A DNA stretch of 64,000 nt from an uncultured Granulosicoccaceae bacterium (GCA_938041955.1 CALISD010000001.1:58065-122064); one strand, 5' to 3'. Numbered from the stretch's first letter, positions 10,021-20,059 are shown. Numbers and translations are program-made. The notes: generated by a model from the letters alone, not told the origin.

Positions 10021-11313
10021 ATGACGATAAACGTATATAGCCAAAATTCTACGACAGCGGGCCGCTTTGTCAGCCGTTTGACACGTGACACGATGGCGCT
10101 GGTTTTAGCCGGTGGAAGGGGGTCACGCCTGGAAAATTTGACAGACTGGCGTGCAAAACCGGCAGTACCTTTTGGTGGCAAGTTTCGTATTATTGATTTC
10201 CCGCTTTCGAACTGCCTTAACTCCGGTATTCGCCGGGTGGGTGTTTTGACCCAATATAAAGCCCATTCTTTGATCCGCCACATTCAGCGTGGCTGGGGAA
10301 TGATTGGCGGTGATTTCGGTCCCTTCATTGAGTTGCTGCCTGCGCAGCAAAGAACCGATGAAAACTCCTGGTACAAAGGGACAGCAGATGCGGTATACCA
10401 GAACATTGATATTATTCGCAGTCTCGGTCCAAAGCACGTTATCGTACTGGCTGGCGACCATGTCTATAAAATGGATTACGGTCCGATGCTGGCCTATCAC
10501 GTGGCGCAACAATCCGATTTAACAGTCGGGTGTATTGAAGTGCCCGTTGCTGATGCTCATGCATTTGGTGTCATGAGTATGGCTGCAGATGGGCGCATTG
10601 ATGCGTTTGAAGAAAAACCTGAGCACCCCCCTGAGCTGGAAGACAAGCCGGGGATATCGCTCGCTTCAATGGGAATCTACATATTTGATGTGGAATTTCT
10701 GGTCAAGCAACTTATTGAAGATCACGACGACCCCGATTCTTCACATGATTTTGGCAAAGATATTATTCCAAAAGTCATTCAGTCGAAATCTGTTTTTGGA
10801 TACTCCTTTCTTGATAAACAAAGCGGTGAGCAGAGTTATTGGAAGGATGTGGGAACAGTGGATTCCTTTTGGCAAGCGAATTTGGAGCTTACCAGTGTGT
10901 TGCCTGATTTGAATTTGTACGATAAAGACTGGCCAATTTGGACTCACCAGGAACAGGTGCCTCCTGCCAAATTTGTATTCAATACGCATGAGAAGCGCGG
11001 TGTTGCACTTGACTCTATGGTGTCAGGTGGCTGCATAATTTCAGGTGCTGAGGTGCGTGAATCGTGTTTGTTTTCAAACGTATCTGTCGATGAGTTTTCT
11101 TTAGTCCATCGCTCAGTGCTGCTGCCGGAAGTTGTAGTGCGGGATCACTGCGAAATCCACAATGCCATTATAGACAAGGGCTGTGTTATTCCCGCAGGCA
11201 CTAAAATTGGTATTGATATTGAGTCGGACAAAGAAAAATATCATGTTACGCCCAATGGCGTAACTCTTGTAACACCGGATATGCTGGGCCAGAAATTACA
11301 CAGCATTAGCTGA
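10021..11313 (+). CDS. glgC: Glucose-1-phosphate adenylyltransferase
   Basis: GlgC makes ADP-glucose from ATP and glucose-1-phosphate, the committed and usually allosterically controlled step of bacterial glycogen synthesis. The 430-residue protein has the nucleotidyltransferase signature [27 protein letters not shown] near residues 30-55, [22 protein letters not shown] after it, and a C-terminal left-handed beta-helix region ([18 protein letters not shown]). The Arg and Lys in the first motif fit the substrate and activator sites known in the family. It starts with ATG at 10021 and is followed 30 bases later by malQ. Confidence 0.97.
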   Translation: MTINVYSQNSTTAGRFVSRLTRDTMALVLAGGRGSRLENLTDWRAKPAVPFGGKFRIIDFPLSNCLNSGIRRVGVLTQYKAHSLIRHIQRGWGMIGGDFGPFIELLPAQQRTDENSWYKGTADAVYQNIDIIRSLGPKHVIVLAGDHVYKMDYGPMLAYHVAQQSDLTVGCIEVPVADAHAFGVMSMAADGRIDAFEEKPEHPPELEDKPGISLASMGIYIFDVEFLVKQLIEDHDDPDSSHDFGKDIIPKVIQSKSVFGYSFLDKQSGEQSYWKDVGTVDSFWQANLELTSVLPDLNLYDKDWPIWTHQEQVPPAKFVFNTHEKRGVALDSMVSGGCIISGAEVRESCLFSNVSVDEFSLVHRSVLLPEVVVRDHCEIHNAIIDKGCVIPAGTKIGIDIESDKEKYHVTPNGVTLVTPDMLGQKLHSIS

Positions 11314-11343
11314 ATGCCGCCACCGTAGTAGATAAAACTAATC

Positions 11344-12885
11344 GTGCGACTACATAATCCATTTGAAGACAGGCGCAGCGGTGTATTGCTGCATCCGACA
11401 TCGCTGCCAGGGCCCTGGCACAGTGGTGACTTTTCTCATAATGCTTATCGGTTTGTTGAGTTTCTGGCAGCTGCCGGTCAGAGTATCTGGCAGATGATGC
11501 CTTTGGGCATGACCCATGCCGATGGTAGTCCTTACCAGTGTCTTTCAACTCACGCCGGTAACACCTTATTGATTAGCCTCGATTGGTTGGTGGATAAAGG
11601 GTGGTTGGAGAAGGACATATGGCAACGGGCAGAGAATGATAATCAATGGCGCTTAATTACTCTTGAGCGTGCGTGCACAACAGCGCTCGAAACTATCGAT
11701 GAAAAAATCCGCAATGACTTTGAACGATTTGTCAGTGGGCAAAAATATTGGCTTGATGACTACGCTAAGTTTGTGGTTATTAAAAAGCTTGAACAAGGCA
11801 GTGGCTGGGCTGATTGGCCGCAAGGTTTGCGACGCTATGAAGCATCGGCGATTGAAGCAGCATTAAAAGGTTATGAAGATCAGATTCAACTGCGAAAGTT
11901 TGAGCAATATGTGTTCTTTTGTCAGTGGCGTGAACTCAGGCGTTTTGCGCATGCGCATGGCGTGTATCTGTTTGGGGATCTGCCAATATTTGTTTCTGGT
12001 GACAGTGCTGACGTTTGGGCGCATCGGGAAATATTTACCGTAGACGATGATGGTCGGGGAACCATTGTTGCCGGTGTTCCGCCGGATGCATTCACAGATG
12101 ACGGGCAGTTGTGGGGCAATCCACTTTATGATTGGGAAGCGCTACGGCAGAGTGATTTTCTCTGGTGGACTGATCGCCTACGCACACATTTCAGTTTATT
12201 TGATATGGTTCGGATAGATCATTTTCGGGGCCTTGAAGCTTGTTGGGAAGTGCCGGCTACTTCCAAGACTGCAAAAGATGGTCAGTGGGTAAAGGCTCCC
12301 GGGCCGGAGTTACTACAAAAGATTCAAGAGCAGTTTACGGATATGCCATTGGTTGCTGAGGACCTTGGGATCATCACTGCAGAAGTAGATGATCTTCGAA
12401 AACAGTTTTCACTCCCCGGTATGAAAGTACTTCAGTTTGCGTTCGATGGAGATACGGGTAACCATCACCTGCCTCATAATCATAGTAGTGATATGGTGGT
12501 GTATACCGGTACGCATGATAACGACACCACTGCCTCCTGGTATCACAGCGAGAGTGATCATACAAAACAACAGGTCTGTCAATACCTTGAGTGCAATGAT
12601 CATGATATGCCGTGGCCATTGATTCGAAGTGCAATGATGTCTGTTGCACAGACCGCTATTTTCCCGATGCAGGATATTCTTGGCCTGGGAGGCGGCCACA
12701 GAATGAATCTGCCAGGCACAGTGGAGGGCAATTGGCAGTGGCGTTTCGATTGGCACCAGATTGATGAGGGGTTGGCTCAGAGGATGCGTGAACTCACGGG
12801 CAGATACAGCAGGCTCGCCCCCGAGGGATCGGTGCAGGAGCTTGGCAATGTATGGCCCGCTGTTGAGCGCCGTAAGGTTCAATGA
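11344..12885 (+). CDS. malQ: 4-alpha-glucanotransferase (amylomaltase)
   Basis: MalQ transfers glucan segments between maltodextrins (GH77). It has 513 residues with a GTG start at 11344. The opening RRSGVLLHPTSLPGPWHSGDF is typical of the family. Catalytic regions are MVRIDHFRGLEACWEVP (nucleophile Asp, about residue 295), PLVAEDLGIIT (acid Glu, about residue 342) and YTGTHDNDTTASWY (third Asp, about residue 395). It is the shorter type without the long N-terminal domain seen in E. coli MalQ. Its place next to glgC suggests a role in recycling glycogen-derived oligosaccharides. Confidence 0.96.
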   Translation: MRLHNPFEDRRSGVLLHPTSLPGPWHSGDFSHNAYRFVEFLAAAGQSIWQMMPLGMTHADGSPYQCLSTHAGNTLLISLDWLVDKGWLEKDIWQRAENDNQWRLITLERACTTALETIDEKIRNDFERFVSGQKYWLDDYAKFVVIKKLEQGSGWADWPQGLRRYEASAIEAALKGYEDQIQLRKFEQYVFFCQWRELRRFAHAHGVYLFGDLPIFVSGDSADVWAHREIFTVDDDGRGTIVAGVPPDAFTDDGQLWGNPLYDWEALRQSDFLWWTDRLRTHFSLFDMVRIDHFRGLEACWEVPATSKTAKDGQWVKAPGPELLQKIQEQFTDMPLVAEDLGIITAEVDDLRKQFSLPGMKVLQFAFDGDTGNHHLPHNHSSDMVVYTGTHDNDTTASWYHSESDHTKQQVCQYLECNDHDMPWPLIRSAMMSVAQTAIFPMQDILGLGGGHRMNLPGTVEGNWQWRFDWHQIDEGLAQRMRELTGRYSRLAPEGSVQELGNVWPAVERRKVQ

Positions 12886-12914
12886 AACAGGCCTGAAAGA
12901 GGACTGTACCGGTG

Positions 12915-12942
12915 CGGCCACAGAGACAGCCTGCCGTGGCCG
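12915..12942 (+). terminator. Hairpin downstream of malQ
   Basis: CGGCCAC (12915-12921) and GTGGCCG (12936-12942) form a 7-bp GC-rich stem with a 14-base loop, 30 bases after malQ. No T-run follows, so termination is only a possibility. Confidence 0.3.
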
Positions 12943-13057
12943 GGCTTGAGTTTCCCGTCAATTTAGCCAGGTAGCCTCAGATCGAATAAAGATTGAATCT
13001 TTACGTTGGCGTCGCCGCGCGGTAGGGTGTCTGTCACTCTCTTGCGAACACTCTCCC

Positions 13058-15304
13058 TTGCCAACTCCACCGTCGAAAAACTGCTTTATTGCCTGCCCGT
13101 CCGGAATGGAAAAGCTACTGGCAGCTGAACTTAAAACGATGCCGCTCTCACAACCTGAGACCTTGAAAACCCGTCGTGCTGGGGTTGATTGTGAGTTGAG
13201 TGTTGCAGATATATATCGGGTTTGCCTGTGGTCCCGGATAGCCAATCGTGTGTTGTATCCTCTTGCGGCATTCAGGGTCACGGATGAGAAGAGCTACTAC
13301 GAGGCATTGAAGCAAGTCGACTGGGATGAACATGTCAAAGAAACCGGCACCATAGCGGTGGATTTTTTCTGTCAAAGTTCCTGTATTACTCACAGTCAGT
13401 ACGGTGCACAACTGACCAAAGATTCCGTGGTCGATTGGTTTCGCGATAAAACAGGTCAGCGCCCCAGCGTCGATCGTAATGAACCTGATATTCGAATAAA
13501 CGTCTATTTGTTTAAGAATCGGGCGCGAGTGAGCCTTGATATGGCGGGTAGTAGTTTGCACCGTCGAAATTATCGTAAAGCTGGTGGCATGGCGCCTTTA
13601 AAGGAAAATCTCGCTGCCAGTATTCTCACAAAGGCTGGCTGGCCCGCATTGGCTAAACACGGTGCACCGTTGGTTGATCCGATGTGTGGCTCTGGCACCT
13701 TCTTAATCGAGGGGGCGATGATCGCGGCGGACTATGCCCCCGGGCTTAAACGTGACTACTTTGGATTTCTTTCCTGGTGTCACCATGAGGCACCCGTTTG
13801 GGAGTCACTGATCAATGAAGCTCAGCAGCGTTTGCAGGTCGGTCTTCAGGATATGCCAGAGATTTCAGGCTTTGATGTAGATGACGAGGCGATAGAGGCA
13901 GCAAATACCAATATCTCAGCTGCAGGTTTGAGTGGCATTATAAGCGTGAGTCAGGCAGATTTTTTTACCAATGCAGGCGTATTTAAGAATGGGCCAGGTC
14001 TGGTGGTAGTTAATCCTCCCTATGGTGAACGCCTCGAAGATGAGAGCACTATCGGTGTATTTTATAGCAAGCTTGGTCGTGCCCTGAAGACTAAAGCACC
14101 CAATTGGGATTTGGCTTTATTTACCGGCAACCCGTCTTTATTTCATCGTACCGGCTTGTCGAGACGTGTGGTGCTTGAGTGTCGCAACGGTGATCTTGAA
14201 TGTAAGTTGTTTGCTTCCACTTTGCCGCCTGCAGCAGTGGAATCTGACAAGGGGGGGGATAGTTCGAATGATATTTCCGCTGATGCTGAAGTCGCCGAAG
14301 GTATTTGGGCGCAAGCTAAGCCTAAGAAGCAACGCGCCACAGTTTCAGGGGTGGATCAATTTCATGATCGACTAAAAAAGAATATTCGTGTGCTGGGTGG
14401 CTGGATTAAGTCGGCCTCAGTGACCAACTATCGAATCTACGATGCTGACTTGCCAGACTTTGCTTTTGCGTTGGATGTTTATCAAAGTGCCAGGGGTATT
14501 GTGGTCAGTCTGCAGGAGTACCAGGCCCCGAAGCACATTGACCCCGTACTTGCTCAACAGCGAATAGATGCAGCGTTGCCGGTTGTTTGTGAGTTGCTGG
14601 CGTGCGATAGCAAAGACCTGGCGGTCAAACGTAGAAGTCGGCAGCGAGGTGAGACGCAGTATCAACGGATCGAGAAAACCAATCAGTACCATGAGGTGGT
14701 GGAGGGTAGGTGTCGCTTATTGATTAACGTGCACGACTACCTTGATACCGGTTTGTTTCTTGATCATCGTAAAGTTCGCCACTGGATAGCAGATCAAGCT
14801 AAGGATAAACTGTTTTTGAATTTGTACTGCTACACTGCCACGGCTTCGGTGCACGCCGCACTCGGTGGTGCGGCGGGTACTGTCAGTGTGGATTTGTCTC
14901 CTAAATATATTGAGTGGGCGCAGAAGAACTATGCACTGAATGAGCTTGATCCGGATCAGCACCAACTGATTAAGGCGGACTGTACCGATTGGGTGAAAAA
15001 GCAACGTGTGCAGTCACAGCGATACGATTTGATTTTTCTCGATCCACCTACATTTTCCAATTCGACAGCAATGGAGCAAGACTGGGATGTGCAGAAAAAT
15101 CACCGGTCGATGATTGACGATTGTATGGCTATACTCAGTGAGTCAGGGACGTTGATATTTTCCAACAATTTTCGACGCTTTCAGTTGGATGAAACAATTA
15201 AAAAGAAGTATCGGGTCGAAGATCGCAGTAAATGGAGCATTCAGCGTGATTTCGCAAGGAATCCGAAAATCCATCAATGTTGGTTTATTAAGAAGGCCAG
15301 CTAG
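13058..15304 (+). CDS. rlmL: 23S rRNA m2G2445/m7G2069 methyltransferase (fused RlmL-RlmK)
   Basis: A two-headed rRNA methyltransferase of 748 residues that modifies G2445 (N2) and G2069 (N7) of 23S rRNA in E. coli. The N-terminal THUMP region leads into the RlmL domain, which has VDPMCGSGTFLIEGAM near residue 205 and the catalytic VNPPYGERL near residue 325. The C-terminal RlmK domain has LFLNLYCYTATASVHAALGGA and FLDPPTFSNS near residue 670. The start is a TTG at 13058; a later ATG at 13106 would cut into the conserved N-terminus (FIACPSGMEKLLAAEL). A low-complexity insert (DKGGDSSNDISADAEVAEG) joins the halves. The gene stands alone. Confidence 0.95.
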   Translation: MPTPPSKNCFIACPSGMEKLLAAELKTMPLSQPETLKTRRAGVDCELSVADIYRVCLWSRIANRVLYPLAAFRVTDEKSYYEALKQVDWDEHVKETGTIAVDFFCQSSCITHSQYGAQLTKDSVVDWFRDKTGQRPSVDRNEPDIRINVYLFKNRARVSLDMAGSSLHRRNYRKAGGMAPLKENLAASILTKAGWPALAKHGAPLVDPMCGSGTFLIEGAMIAADYAPGLKRDYFGFLSWCHHEAPVWESLINEAQQRLQVGLQDMPEISGFDVDDEAIEAANTNISAAGLSGIISVSQADFFTNAGVFKNGPGLVVVNPPYGERLEDESTIGVFYSKLGRALKTKAPNWDLALFTGNPSLFHRTGLSRRVVLECRNGDLECKLFASTLPPAAVESDKGGDSSNDISADAEVAEGIWAQAKPKKQRATVSGVDQFHDRLKKNIRVLGGWIKSASVTNYRIYDADLPDFAFALDVYQSARGIVVSLQEYQAPKHIDPVLAQQRIDAALPVVCELLACDSKDLAVKRRSRQRGETQYQRIEKTNQYHEVVEGRCRLLINVHDYLDTGLFLDHRKVRHWIADQAKDKLFLNLYCYTATASVHAALGGAAGTVSVDLSPKYIEWAQKNYALNELDPDQHQLIKADCTDWVKKQRVQSQRYDLIFLDPPTFSNSTAMEQDWDVQKNHRSMIDDCMAILSESGTLIFSNNFRRFQLDETIKKKYRVEDRSKWSIQRDFARNPKIHQCWFIKKAS

Positions 15305-15346
15305 CTGGCAAACATTAGAATATCTATTTGTTACGGGAATTAGAGC

Positions 15347-16435
15347 GTGGGTGAGTTTTTTTTAGGGTATGGGCTGTTCTTGGCCAAGATACTAACTTTC
15401 TTTGTGTTGGCGGTGGCACTGGTAGTGTTGATCGTGTCATTGGGTGGCAGGGGCCGTGGGCGTGACAAGGGCAGCATGACCATAACGCATGTCAACGAAC
15501 AGTTGGACGACACTAAGGAGGCTATGTTTGCTGCAGTGCTCGAGCATGGCGACCTGAAAAGCACATTAAAGAACAAGAAAAAACAGAAAAAACTGGAAGA
15601 AAAAGCCTCTAAAAAAGCGGCCAAGGTGGCAGCCAAAAGCCGTGGTGATGGAACCACTATTGTTGACGAAAAGAAGCGTAAGCGAATGTTCGTTCTCGAC
15701 TTTAAAGGCGATATCAGAGCAAGCCAGGTAAGCGGTCTGCGGCGTGAGATTACCACCGTATTGTCAATTGCTGATGTGTATGACGAAGTGTTGATCAATA
15801 TTGAAAGCGGCGGTGGCACTGTGCATGGCTATGGATTGGCAGCGGCACAACTTGAGCGTGTCCGTAACAAAAATATCGCGCTTACTGTGTGTGTTGATAA
15901 AGTAGCGGCAAGTGGCGGGTATTTAATGGCATGTGTTGCCAACAAGATTATCGCAGCACCGTTTGCACTTATCGGATCCATTGGCGTGATGGCGCAGATT
16001 CCAAACATCAATCGATTACTAAAGCGGTACGATGTGGATGTCGAGTTACTCACGGCAGGTGAATACAAAAGAACCCTGACAGTGCTTGGCGAAAATACAG
16101 ACCAGGGTAGGCAAAAATTTATTGAAGAGCTGAAGGTGATTCACGATCAGTTTAAGAGCTTCATCTCTAAGTTCAGGCCGCAGACAAATATAGATCTTGT
16201 GGCGACCGGAGAGGTATGGAGTGGTCAGGCTGCAGTTGGAATGAACCTTATTGACGAGGTGCTCACAAGTGACGAATACATCGTTAGCAGTTGTGAGAAT
16301 ACAGATGTCTATCGGGTGAAATTTGAGGTCAAAAAATCATTGCCGGAGAAGTTTGGCTTTGCGGCGGAAGCTGCTGTCGATCGATTTGTCGATAAGTGGT
16401 TGCAGCGTGCAAATAACGGCAGCTATTTGAACTAG
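15347..16435 (+). CDS. sohB: Probable protease SohB (S49 family)
   Basis: Membrane-anchored serine protease of the signal peptide peptidase A (S49) family, 362 residues, with the active domain predicted to face the periplasm. One membrane helix spans about residues 5-32. A highly basic stretch of Lys and Ala follows (about residues 75-110). The protease domain holds the catalytic Ser in DKVAASGGYLMAC near residue 190, and the catalytic Lys in TAGEYKRTLTVLGE near residue 243. The start is GTG at 15347. The SohB-type N-terminal region and single protease domain separate it from SppA. A bidirectional terminator separates it from the convergent regulator gene. Confidence 0.93.
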   Translation: MGEFFLGYGLFLAKILTFFVLAVALVVLIVSLGGRGRGRDKGSMTITHVNEQLDDTKEAMFAAVLEHGDLKSTLKNKKKQKKLEEKASKKAAKVAAKSRGDGTTIVDEKKRKRMFVLDFKGDIRASQVSGLRREITTVLSIADVYDEVLINIESGGGTVHGYGLAAAQLERVRNKNIALTVCVDKVAASGGYLMACVANKIIAAPFALIGSIGVMAQIPNINRLLKRYDVDVELLTAGEYKRTLTVLGENTDQGRQKFIEELKVIHDQFKSFISKFRPQTNIDLVATGEVWSGQAAVGMNLIDEVLTSDEYIVSSCENTDVYRVKFEVKKSLPEKFGFAAEAAVDRFVDKWLQRANNGSYLN

Positions 16436-16458
16436 ACCATTGTGTGAGATTTGAATGC

Positions 16459-16490
16459 AAACTGCCTGAGCAAGTGCTTTCAGGCAGTTT
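16459..16490. terminator. Bidirectional terminator between sohB and the VpsR-like gene
   Basis: An 11-bp perfect stem, AAACTGCCTGA (16459-16469) and TCAGGCAGTTT (16480-16490), with a 10-base loop. T-rich sequence follows on the plus strand, and the AAA/TTT arms serve both directions. It lies between convergent genes ending at 16435 and 16505. Confidence 0.85.
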
Positions 16491-16504
16491 GGTTTGTTAG
16501 GTCC

Positions 16505-17917
16505 TTATTTACTTGTAGCGGCGTTACGTCGCCCGCTTCCGGCTATATTCACGCCGTACTTTTTCATTAGTCGGTACAAAGTTACTCGCGAGACACCAAG
16601 TTGTCCGGCGGTTTCGGTAACGTTGTTGTAGTTACGTTCCAGGGCTTTGCGAATGAAATCGCCCTCTGCTTTGGCCCGCACTTCATCAAGATTGGTTGGT
16701 GCGTCACTGCCACCATCTGCTGCACCCTGTGTGCCGAGTCCAAGATCGATCGCCTGGATCAAGCTGCTTTCGCACATCACCATTGATTGGCGTACGCGGT
16801 TAAGCAATTCACGAACGTTGCCCGGCCAATGGTGTTGATGCATGGCAATTTTCGCCTGCTGCGAAAAGCCCTTAATGCGCCCCGGTGATTCTGCGGTGAA
16901 CTGATTGAAGAAAAATTGCGCCAGGCTGTCGACATCACCAATGCGTTCTCGCAGTGGTGGAATTTCGATATGCAATATATTCAGACGATAATAAAGATCT
17001 TCACGAAAAGTACCCACCTTCACTGCCTCATCAATATTGTTGTGGCATGAAGTAATTATACGTACATCAATTTGGTGTTGGCCGCCCTTGCCATCATCTA
17101 GCAAGCCTGACTGCATAAATCGGAGAAGCAGCATTTGCTGTGTGGCAGGCAGGTCTGTGATGGAATCCAGAAACAGCGACCCACCGTTCGCTTCTTCTAA
17201 TTTGCCTTTTTCACTGTCAGAGCCAAACAGTACTTCACTTATTTGCCCTTCAGGGATGGTGGCGCAACTAACGGTGACGAATGGTCCATCGTTTCTGGGT
17301 GATTGATTGTGCAATGCACGACCAACAAGTTCTTTGCCGGTGCCGGTTTCGCCGGTAATCATGACTGGTGCGTCAACGCGTGACGATTTTTTGATGGTGG
17401 CATACAGGGCAAGCATTGATTCACTTTGGCCGACCATCTTCGTGTCTTCATCCGCCATGATGTCTTGCATCGCTGGTTTGGGTCGAAGCACCGACATGCC
17501 ATAAGCATGGCCAAGAGTTGCCACCAGCTGTTTATGATCATACGGCAGGGTGTGATAGTCGTGGCAGTGGTCAGATATAGTGCTGGCCACTTTTTCATCG
17601 TTGATCAGGTCTGGTTCCACAACGGCTACCCAGTGGAGGTGGTGGCGGGTCAGGATCTCTTCCAGGTCTTGCAGCTGGGCGGCATCAGTCAATACCACAA
17701 CACCAACGTGGTATTCGTGGTTGTAAAGACACTTCTCAGCAGTTGCTGTGTTGGTGGCGAGGTCGACCTTCCAGCCAGCCTTTTGTATGTCTTCTGACAG
17801 GGCGGCCTGGGTTTGACTCAAATCGCATACGAGAACGCTGCGTTCGGAGGACGAGCGCTTACCCGTCACACGACCGGTACCGGCGCGTTTGTTGTCGTTG
17901 TGTTGAGTTGTGTTCAT
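16505..17917 (-). CDS. VpsR-like regulator of the sigma-54 activator (bEBP) family, GAFTGA loop absent
   Basis: Transcription regulator of 470 residues. I chose the ATG at 17917; an upstream in-frame start at 18037 would add 40 poorly conserved residues. It has a degenerate receiver-like N-terminus (about residues 25-140), an AAA+ domain with Walker A GETGTGKELVGRALH and Walker B GGSLFLDSITDLP, and a C-terminal Fis-type helix-turn-helix (ETAGQLGVSRVTLYRLMKKYGV). Where sigma-54 activators carry ELFGHEKGAFTGA, this protein reads VLFGSDSEKGKLEEANGG, so the sigma-54 contact loop is missing. VpsR of Vibrio cholerae is known to lack it too, to bind c-di-GMP and to act with sigma-70. Target genes cannot be inferred from the neighbours. 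Confidence 0.88.
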   Translation of the reverse strand: MNTTQHNDNKRAGTGRVTGKRSSSERSVLVCDLSQTQAALSEDIQKAGWKVDLATNTATAEKCLYNHEYHVGVVVLTDAAQLQDLEEILTRHHLHWVAVVEPDLINDEKVASTISDHCHDYHTLPYDHKQLVATLGHAYGMSVLRPKPAMQDIMADEDTKMVGQSESMLALYATIKKSSRVDAPVMITGETGTGKELVGRALHNQSPRNDGPFVTVSCATIPEGQISEVLFGSDSEKGKLEEANGGSLFLDSITDLPATQQMLLLRFMQSGLLDDGKGGQHQIDVRIITSCHNNIDEAVKVGTFREDLYYRLNILHIEIPPLRERIGDVDSLAQFFFNQFTAESPGRIKGFSQQAKIAMHQHHWPGNVRELLNRVRQSMVMCESSLIQAIDLGLGTQGAADGGSDAPTNLDEVRAKAEGDFIRKALERNYNNVTETAGQLGVSRVTLYRLMKKYGVNIAGSGRRNAATSK

Positions 17918-18293
17918 GCAGCGATAACTTCCGATTACGTCGCACGTCAACTTCCAAGTCAACGTTAGCGCTCGATTAGCCTGTTTCGTCACTATTCTGC
18001 GTGATGAATAGTCCAGAAAGGCAAGGTTAACCAACAACGCCAGCGGTTTCTTCGCGGGACGTCATAAAATTGACAGTCTGTTCCAAAGTGTATCCGTTTA
18101 GTCACTCTGGATGGCGAAATAGTAACAGTTTTTAAGTCTTATTCAATGAGATTCACTGCTTGAAATCGTGTCTCGTGGAAATTCATTGCCTGATTTGACG
18201 ACCACACCTCCTTGTAAAGTGTCATACAAATCGAGAAAATTTCACAGTATTTCAGTTTTTATCCTTAAAATACAATGCCTTGTTGTTAGGCTT
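17918..18293. other. Intergenic region upstream of the VpsR-like gene
   Basis: A 376-base gap between two minus-strand genes. It should hold the promoter and leader of the VpsR-like gene. On the minus strand there is a perfect AAGGAGG Shine-Dalgarno-like site at 18213-18207, but no start codon stands at a useful distance; the nearest ATG (18186) begins a 14-codon frame after a 20-base gap. No strong hairpin, repeat or convincing promoter pair was seen. Confidence 0.5.
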
Positions 18294-19913
18294 TCATTTG
18301 TTTGGCAATTGTTCGCGCAGTCTGAACTTTTGAACCTTGCCGGTGGATGTCTTTGGGAGTTCAGTAAACACCACCCGACTAGGGCACTTAAAATGAGCCA
18401 TTTTATCCCGGCACCAAGTGATTAAGTCCTTTTCAGACGCCTGTGCCTGCTCTTTTAGTGTGACGAATGCACATGGAGTTTCTCCCCACTTTTCGTCCGG
18501 CATGGCAACAACCGCGGCCTCCAGTACATCCGGGTGGGCGTATAAGGTGCTTTCGATTTCGATCGAGGAGATGTTCTCTCCGCCGGAGATAATCACATCT
18601 TTTGATCGGTCGGTGATGCGCAGGTAGCCGTCAGGGTCCATGACGGCTAAATCACCGGAGTGAAACCAGCCTCCTTCAAAGGCACGGTCTGTTTCCTCCG
18701 GGTTTTTAAAATAACCCTTCATAACGATGTTACCACTGAACATGATCTCACCGACGGTGGTGCCGTCTCTGGGTACTGCCTGCATGGTGACCGGGTCGAG
18801 AACAGCCAGACTCTCCAATACCTGGTACCTAACACCTTGTCTGGATTTCAACTGGGCTCTATCTTCTGCCCCCTGTGTGTCCCACTCGGTTTTCCAGGCG
18901 CACATCACGGCTGGTCCGTAGGTCTCGGTGAGGCCATAGACATGAGTCATATGAAAACCGAGATCTTCCATGGATTGCAGTATAGGGGCGGGAGGCGGAG
19001 CGGCCGCGGTCATGACCTTGACCGGATAGTCGAGTGTAAATTGCTGCGCCGCATCGGTATTGATTATCATGCCAAGCACGATAGGGGCACCACATAGGTG
19101 TGTGACTCGATGGTGTTTTATCGCATCGAATATTCCTGCACCCGTTACACCTCTGCTACAAACACTTACTCCTGCAATTGCGGCTAGTGACCAGGGGAAG
19201 CACCAGCCGTTGCAGTGGAACATCGGCAGGGTCCAAAGGTAGCGAGGATGATTTGCCATCTCCCATCCGGTGATATTGCTCAAGGCATTGAGGTAGGCGC
19301 CGCGATGGTGATAGACCACGCCTTTAGGATTGCCGGTCGTACCTGACGTGTAGTTGAGGCTGATCGCATCCCACTCATCTTCGGGAGTGATCCACTGGAA
19401 GTCGGGATCGCCAGTCTGTAAAAACTCCTCATATTCAATGGTGCCTAGACGGTCACCGTGGCTGGTATCTTCGATATCAATAACAATAGGAGGGTTGTTT
19501 AAAGTAGCGAGCGCTGCGGCAACGGTTGCCGAGTATTCGGTATCAGCAATTAATACCCGCGCTTCGGAGTGCTCTAGAATGAAAGCCACTGTGACTGCGT
19601 CCAATCGTGTATTAATAGAGTTTAAAACCGCACCGCACGACGGTACGCCGAAATGCGCTTCATACATGGGGGGAATGTTGGGCGCCATGATCGCCACGGT
19701 GTGATTTTTCCCGATACCGATTTTACTTAGTGCTGAGCCGAGCCGGGTGCATCGCTCTCTGGTTTGTTGCCAGAGAAATTGTTTCTCACCGTAGATTACC
19801 GAGGAATGCGTCGGGTATACATCGGCTGCACGATCTAAAAAGCTCAACGGTGACAGCGCTGTGTGATTTGCTGCGTTTTTGCCCAGGTGTGAGTGGTACG
19901 GATTAATTGCCAT
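18294..19913 (-). CDS. Acyl-CoA synthetase (AMP-forming), fatty-acid or carboxylate CoA ligase
   Basis: Adenylate-forming ligase of 539 residues that activates a carboxylic acid with ATP and joins it to CoA. Motifs in order: LNYTSGTTGNPKGVVYHHRG (P-loop, near residue 190), HVYGLTETYGP (near residue 315), HSGDLAVMDPDGYLRITDRSKD (near residue 420), SGGENISSIEIE, and the catalytic Lys in TSTGKVQKFRLRE near residue 528. The overall pattern fits the medium/long-chain AAE-type group, which also includes DMSP-pathway DmdB enzymes, so the substrate is open. It is divergent from the CaiB/BaiF gene at 20060, with 146 bases between, which suggests joint control. Confidence 0.9.
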   Translation of the reverse strand: MAINPYHSHLGKNAANHTALSPLSFLDRAADVYPTHSSVIYGEKQFLWQQTRERCTRLGSALSKIGIGKNHTVAIMAPNIPPMYEAHFGVPSCGAVLNSINTRLDAVTVAFILEHSEARVLIADTEYSATVAAALATLNNPPIVIDIEDTSHGDRLGTIEYEEFLQTGDPDFQWITPEDEWDAISLNYTSGTTGNPKGVVYHHRGAYLNALSNITGWEMANHPRYLWTLPMFHCNGWCFPWSLAAIAGVSVCSRGVTGAGIFDAIKHHRVTHLCGAPIVLGMIINTDAAQQFTLDYPVKVMTAAAPPPAPILQSMEDLGFHMTHVYGLTETYGPAVMCAWKTEWDTQGAEDRAQLKSRQGVRYQVLESLAVLDPVTMQAVPRDGTTVGEIMFSGNIVMKGYFKNPEETDRAFEGGWFHSGDLAVMDPDGYLRITDRSKDVIISGGENISSIEIESTLYAHPDVLEAAVVAMPDEKWGETPCAFVTLKEQAQASEKDLITWCRDKMAHFKCPSRVVFTELPKTSTGKVQKFRLREQLPNK

Positions 19914-20059
19914 GGTGGGCGCTCCATCATTCAGATGATGATAGTGTGCATTGTCAGCCCGCTCATTGTCTATTGTATGATGTCATTGTGGGATAAAACA
20001 GTGCGAGTAGCGGTATTCACGTTGCTGTGTTTACGATATAAATAACGGAGCGTTTTGCA

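Noticed and set aside
12409..12921. Long minus-strand frame (170 residues) opposite malQ
   Set aside because: It is antisense to conserved malQ catalytic motifs, has no family features, and codon pattern favours the plus strand.
18184..18186. 14-codon open frame on the minus strand as a real leader peptide gene
   Set aside because: Its ATG is 20 bases from the Shine-Dalgarno-like site, too far for normal initiation; kept only as a low-interest observation.
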